From the NCBI GenBank assembly GCA_016704305.1, contig JADJAL010000024.1:1-64000 (forward strand): 64,000 nucleotides of DNA. Direction: 5' to 3'. Numbering within the stretch: position 1 is the stretch's first letter; the number at the start of each line of letters is the position of its first letter. Shown one piece after another: positions 61,082-64,000 of this stretch. Source of the DNA: Haliea sp. (lineage in GTDB: Bacteria > Pseudomonadota > Gammaproteobacteria > Pseudomonadales > Halieaceae). The position numbers were made by a program, and so were the translations under genes. The notes beneath the pieces were generated by a model. The model was not told the DNA's origin and ran no database searches. It saw only the letters and a program-made list of their open reading frames with translations.

Positions 61082-63366
61082 ATGACCACGGCACTGAGCT
61101 ACGCAATGACGACCCGCCTGGGAGTGAAGATTCCCCTCGTCAAAACGTCGATACAGGGAGAGCTGCGCGATACGGCGCTTGAAACCATGGTTACCCAGCA
61201 TTACCGCAACGATGAGCAGGAGACCATCGAGGCCGTCTACACATTTCCGCTACCCGTGGGCGCCACGCTGCTCAGCCTGGAAGTGAATCTCAACGGCGAG
61301 ACATTGGCAGGAACGGTTGTGGCGCGAGCGGAGGCCGAGGCGGCCTATGAAGATGCGATAACGGACGGTGACAGTGCGCTGATGTTGCAGCAAATCGATG
61401 AGGCGCTCTACACGCTCAATATCGGCAACCTGCAGCCCGGGGACTCGGCTGTCATCAGCATTCGCTACATCGAACTCCTGCGCTGGCAGCAAAACTCGCT
61501 GCGGATCATGTACCCGACGACGATCGGCGAGCGCTACGGACAACCGGCACAGCTCGGCATGCAGCCGCACCAGGTGCCCGGTGCAGACCTGTGGGTTGAG
61601 CACCGCGCCGAGTTTTCACTGGAGGTCATTGGGCAGCTGGCCAGTTCCGCCACAACCTGTCCCTCGCATTCACTGGTGACCCGCTCCGAGAATGAGCGAT
61701 TACTGCTCACCTCCCCAACGGACGGTGTGGCGATGGACCGGGATATCGTCGTGTGCGTGGAGCGAAAGCAGTCAGCCGCAGCTAGCGCTGGCTACTTTGA
61801 CCCTGACCTCGAGGGCAAATGGGTGGGCTGGCTTACGGTGAACCCGCAGGTCTCACACGCCGTCAAGCACCGGAATATAACGATAGTCGTCGACTGTTCC
61901 GGCTCCATGGGGGGGATTTCGAACGAGCAGGCCAGGGTTGCCGTGCGCGAGATCGTGGAAAATTTAACACCGGACGACACGTTCAATATCGTCAAATTCG
62001 GCTCTGACGCCACCGCTTTGTTTCCGGAAGCGATGCCGGGCAGTGACAAAAACAAGACTAAGGCTCTTCATCTCATTGCCGACATGGACGCCGATATGGG
62101 CGGGACCGAGATCGGCGCTGCCCTGGAATTGGCCTACACATGCGCAAAAGGAATGCGCGAACCAGGCGATATCCTGCTCATCACCGACGGACAGAGCTAT
62201 GACGTAGAGAGCGTGATACACAATGCCGAGCTCAGCGGATGTCGCCATTTCACCATCGGCGTGGGTACTGCTGTTGCTGAAGACATGGTCGAAGGGCTGG
62301 CCCGGGTCACCGGTGGCTCGCATGAATACGTGAGCCCCAATGAAAACATGGCGGAAGCCATCGTGCGTCACGTGAAGCGCGGCTATGCCGCGCGGCTTAG
62401 CAATTCGCAGATCACATGGCCGATCAAACCGGAGCAATCCATTCCCAACATCATCACGCATGCCTTCAGCGGCGACACCCTGAACCTGTTTGCGCGATTT
62501 GCAAGCAAACCGGAGGGTGATGCCACAGTACAGCAGAATTCGGTGAACAGACCTGGAGCCAGAACATACAACTGTCGGCATACTCAGACACGGCTGCGGA
62601 CAGCCCGTTGCAGGAACTGCGGCTCGCCAGGGTGTGCGCAGCCAGGCAGATTCAAGAGACAACGGATGACACTGAAAAGCAGCACCTCGGCATTCGCTAT
62701 CAGCTGCAGACAAACCGGACGAGCTACCTGCTTGTCGCAGAGCGCGACGACAAGGACGAAACAGTTGACGGGCCCGCCCTGCGGAAGATTCCGCAGATGA
62801 GCAAGGCAAATGAGTGGCAAATACCTGACACGTTATTCAAGAGGTCTCTAGCACCTGAACGTGATTCCATGTCGATAAAATCCCCCTCAAGCCACTTTGC
62901 CGAAATCAATTGCGACGTCCCTATCCCCACTGCGACTCGACACTCGAAATGGCTCGCGCGCGATGTGGATCTTGCTACTTTAAGAACTCTGCACGCAGGC
63001 GTTTCGCCCGAAATGTTCTCGGATAGATTGAACACACTGCTGCGCCGGACATCCCTTTTCTCAACCCCGCGATTGCCAACGACGCTGGATGACCTTCAGG
63101 GCATGGGTGTCGACAGCTCACTGATGCTCAGCCTGCGGGCACTCCATGCGCGCAACCCCCTGTGGGATGAGGCAGAACTCGTAACCTTCGTGCTCTACCT
63201 CTTCATGCAGCATCCGGCAGCAACACGGCTCGAGCGCGACGCGATTCGCGCCATAACCAGGTCATACAAAAGGATCAACGATAAAGGTTCACTCGAGGCG
63301 GCGGTTAAGCAGTGCTTTGAGGACCAGGGTGTCGCTGATGCATGGCGATGGAGTGTGCCGGCCTGA
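61082..63366 (+). CDS. VIT and von Willebrand factor A domain protein (frameshifted)
   Basis: About 762 residues after correction. Residues 10-130 are a VIT domain (TSIQGELRDTALETMVTQHY, EAVYTFPLPVGATLLSLEV). Residues about 265-440 are a VWA domain with complete MIDAS: DCSGSM, GGTEIG, ITDGQS. A beta domain and a C-terminal helical domain of about 200 residues follow (LQGMGVDSSLMLSLRALHA, VTFVLYLFMQH). Frame is lost by one missing base near 62531-62537; restored, it reads VQ-x-FGEQTWSQNIQLSAYSD. GGAGG lies upstream of the ATG. No signal peptide, so cytoplasmic. Partner of the MerR gene; function unknown, possibly a metal-dependent protein-binding scaffold. Confidence 0.85.
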
Positions 63367-63609
63367 TACGACGTTGCCAGCGGCGTGTTGGCATCGCCGT
63401 TGGTATTCACAATTCCGCTACCCAGGTACGCGAGCTACCACTGCTTCCATGCTGCCTTTCCATACCCAAGGATTCACGATTGATAGATGACGCTTTTTCC
63501 TGATACTGTGACCGACAGGGGCGGTTATTCACAATGTTACTGCCGGGGTCGGGGTTATAGGGCTGCATTTGTGGCTAATACGCCCCGAGATCAATAAAAG
63601 GAAGCGTCA

Positions 63610-64000
63610 ATGTCTCGTGCTATGCCGTTCTGTGTGTTTCTGCTCCTGTGGGTGTTTTGTGCCAACAGCTACGCGCTTGATGACACCGCCACGGACGCCG
63701 TTAGCGACATGCCTGTCGAAGCCGTCACCGAGACAACGGTAGAGGCTGTTATCGACACACCCGTCGAGGCCGTTACTGAGACAACCCTCAGGAAGCTGTG
63801 ATCGACACGCCAACGGGCGAGGTCACTGACACCCTTGCTGAAGACCTTGGTGATACGCCTGTCGACCCGTCAACCGGCCTTCCCCTCGACGCTCCAATCG
63901 ACACACCCATCGGCACGCCCATCGACACCGATGGGGATACCACTGACGAGAGAGCGCAGCCATTAGTGGGGCACCAGGCTCTGCGGGCGTTGATCCTCAC
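63610..64000 (+). CDS. Secreted Thr/Val/Asp-rich repeat protein (frameshifted, cut by window end)
   Basis: Signal peptide MPFCVFLLLWVFCANSYA, then repeats of about 16 residues built on PVEAVTETTVEAVIDT. The first frame stops at 63801. The next frame continues from about 63792 with EAVIDTPTGEVTDTLAED and then PIDTPIGTPIDTDGDT to the window edge, so one base was lost near 63784-63791. AAGGA lies upstream of the ATG. Looks like a surface or periplasmic low-complexity region; the rest is outside the window. Function unknown. The 243 bases before it hold no gene. Confidence 0.6.

Overview
The window is about 60% G+C, gene-dense chromosomal DNA of a gammaproteobacterium. Evidence for this is a homodimeric-type AceE with a one-lipoyl AceF, FabV enoyl reductase, MiaE, a FadE-type acyl-CoA dehydrogenase of about 800 residues, YqjD/YqjE-like membrane proteins, PurT together with PurE/PurK, and a TusA/PerM/M16-peptidase row. 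A marine Cellvibrionales/Halieaceae-like organism would fit, but that is a guess. I see no rRNA, tRNA, CRISPR array, prophage or intact insertion sequence.

Layout. 0-3 kb (minus): fabV, a LACTB2-like hydrolase and a sirtuin gene. 3.2-5.3 kb (plus): miaE, a 22-residue hydrophobic mini-ORF and a glycosyltransferase. 5.3-10.1 kb (minus): aceE-aceF, separated from the glycosyltransferase by a damaged toxin-antitoxin cassette that sits between two copies of the aceF 3' end. 10.4-17.1 kb: two secreted unknowns, an M16 lipoprotein peptidase, an AI-2E/PerM permease and TusA. 17.4-25 kb: membrane protein plus sulfatase, purT, an NhaR-like LysR regulator, and the convergent operon purK-purE-sbtA-sbtB, which joins a bicarbonate-using purine step to a bicarbonate-transporter-like gene pair. 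25.2-28.4 kb: a transglutaminase-like protein and FadE.

28.4-34.4 kb looks like an envelope/oxidative stress island: DUF1328, DUF883/YqjD, YqjE, YqjK-like, PLDc_N-like, PRC-barrel, superoxide dismutase, a CxxC conserved protein and a DUF2934-Hsp20. It encodes its own sigma-54 activator, whose receiver domain has Glu at the phospho-acceptor position. Four sigma-54 -24/-12 elements were found by eye in front of fadE, DUF1328, DUF883 and sod. 34.5-45.3 kb is a divergent glycogen locus: malQ, GH57 and glgC on minus, glgB, glgA and glgP on plus. An intergenic block at 45.4-45.7 kb carries three copies of one repeat, two of which form a 27-bp hairpin.

45.7-54.8 kb: APH-like/P-loop kinase fusion, coiled-coil protein, cyclopropane fatty acid synthase, the ATP-grasp/alpha-E/transglutaminase operon, and an M13 peptidase. 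54.9-59.7 kb: acyl-CoA ligase plus SDR, beta-propeller lipoprotein, MAPEG protein. 59.8-64 kb is accessory: VapBC, an IS91-type transposase scrap, MerR plus a VIT/VWA protein, and a secreted repeat protein cut by the window end.

Quality note: seven otherwise well-conserved reading frames (sirtuin, sod, the CxxC protein, malQ, glgP, VIT/VWA, the last repeat protein) are broken by eight single-base indels, several at short homopolymers. This may be sequencing error rather than biology, so I give the full gene span for each.
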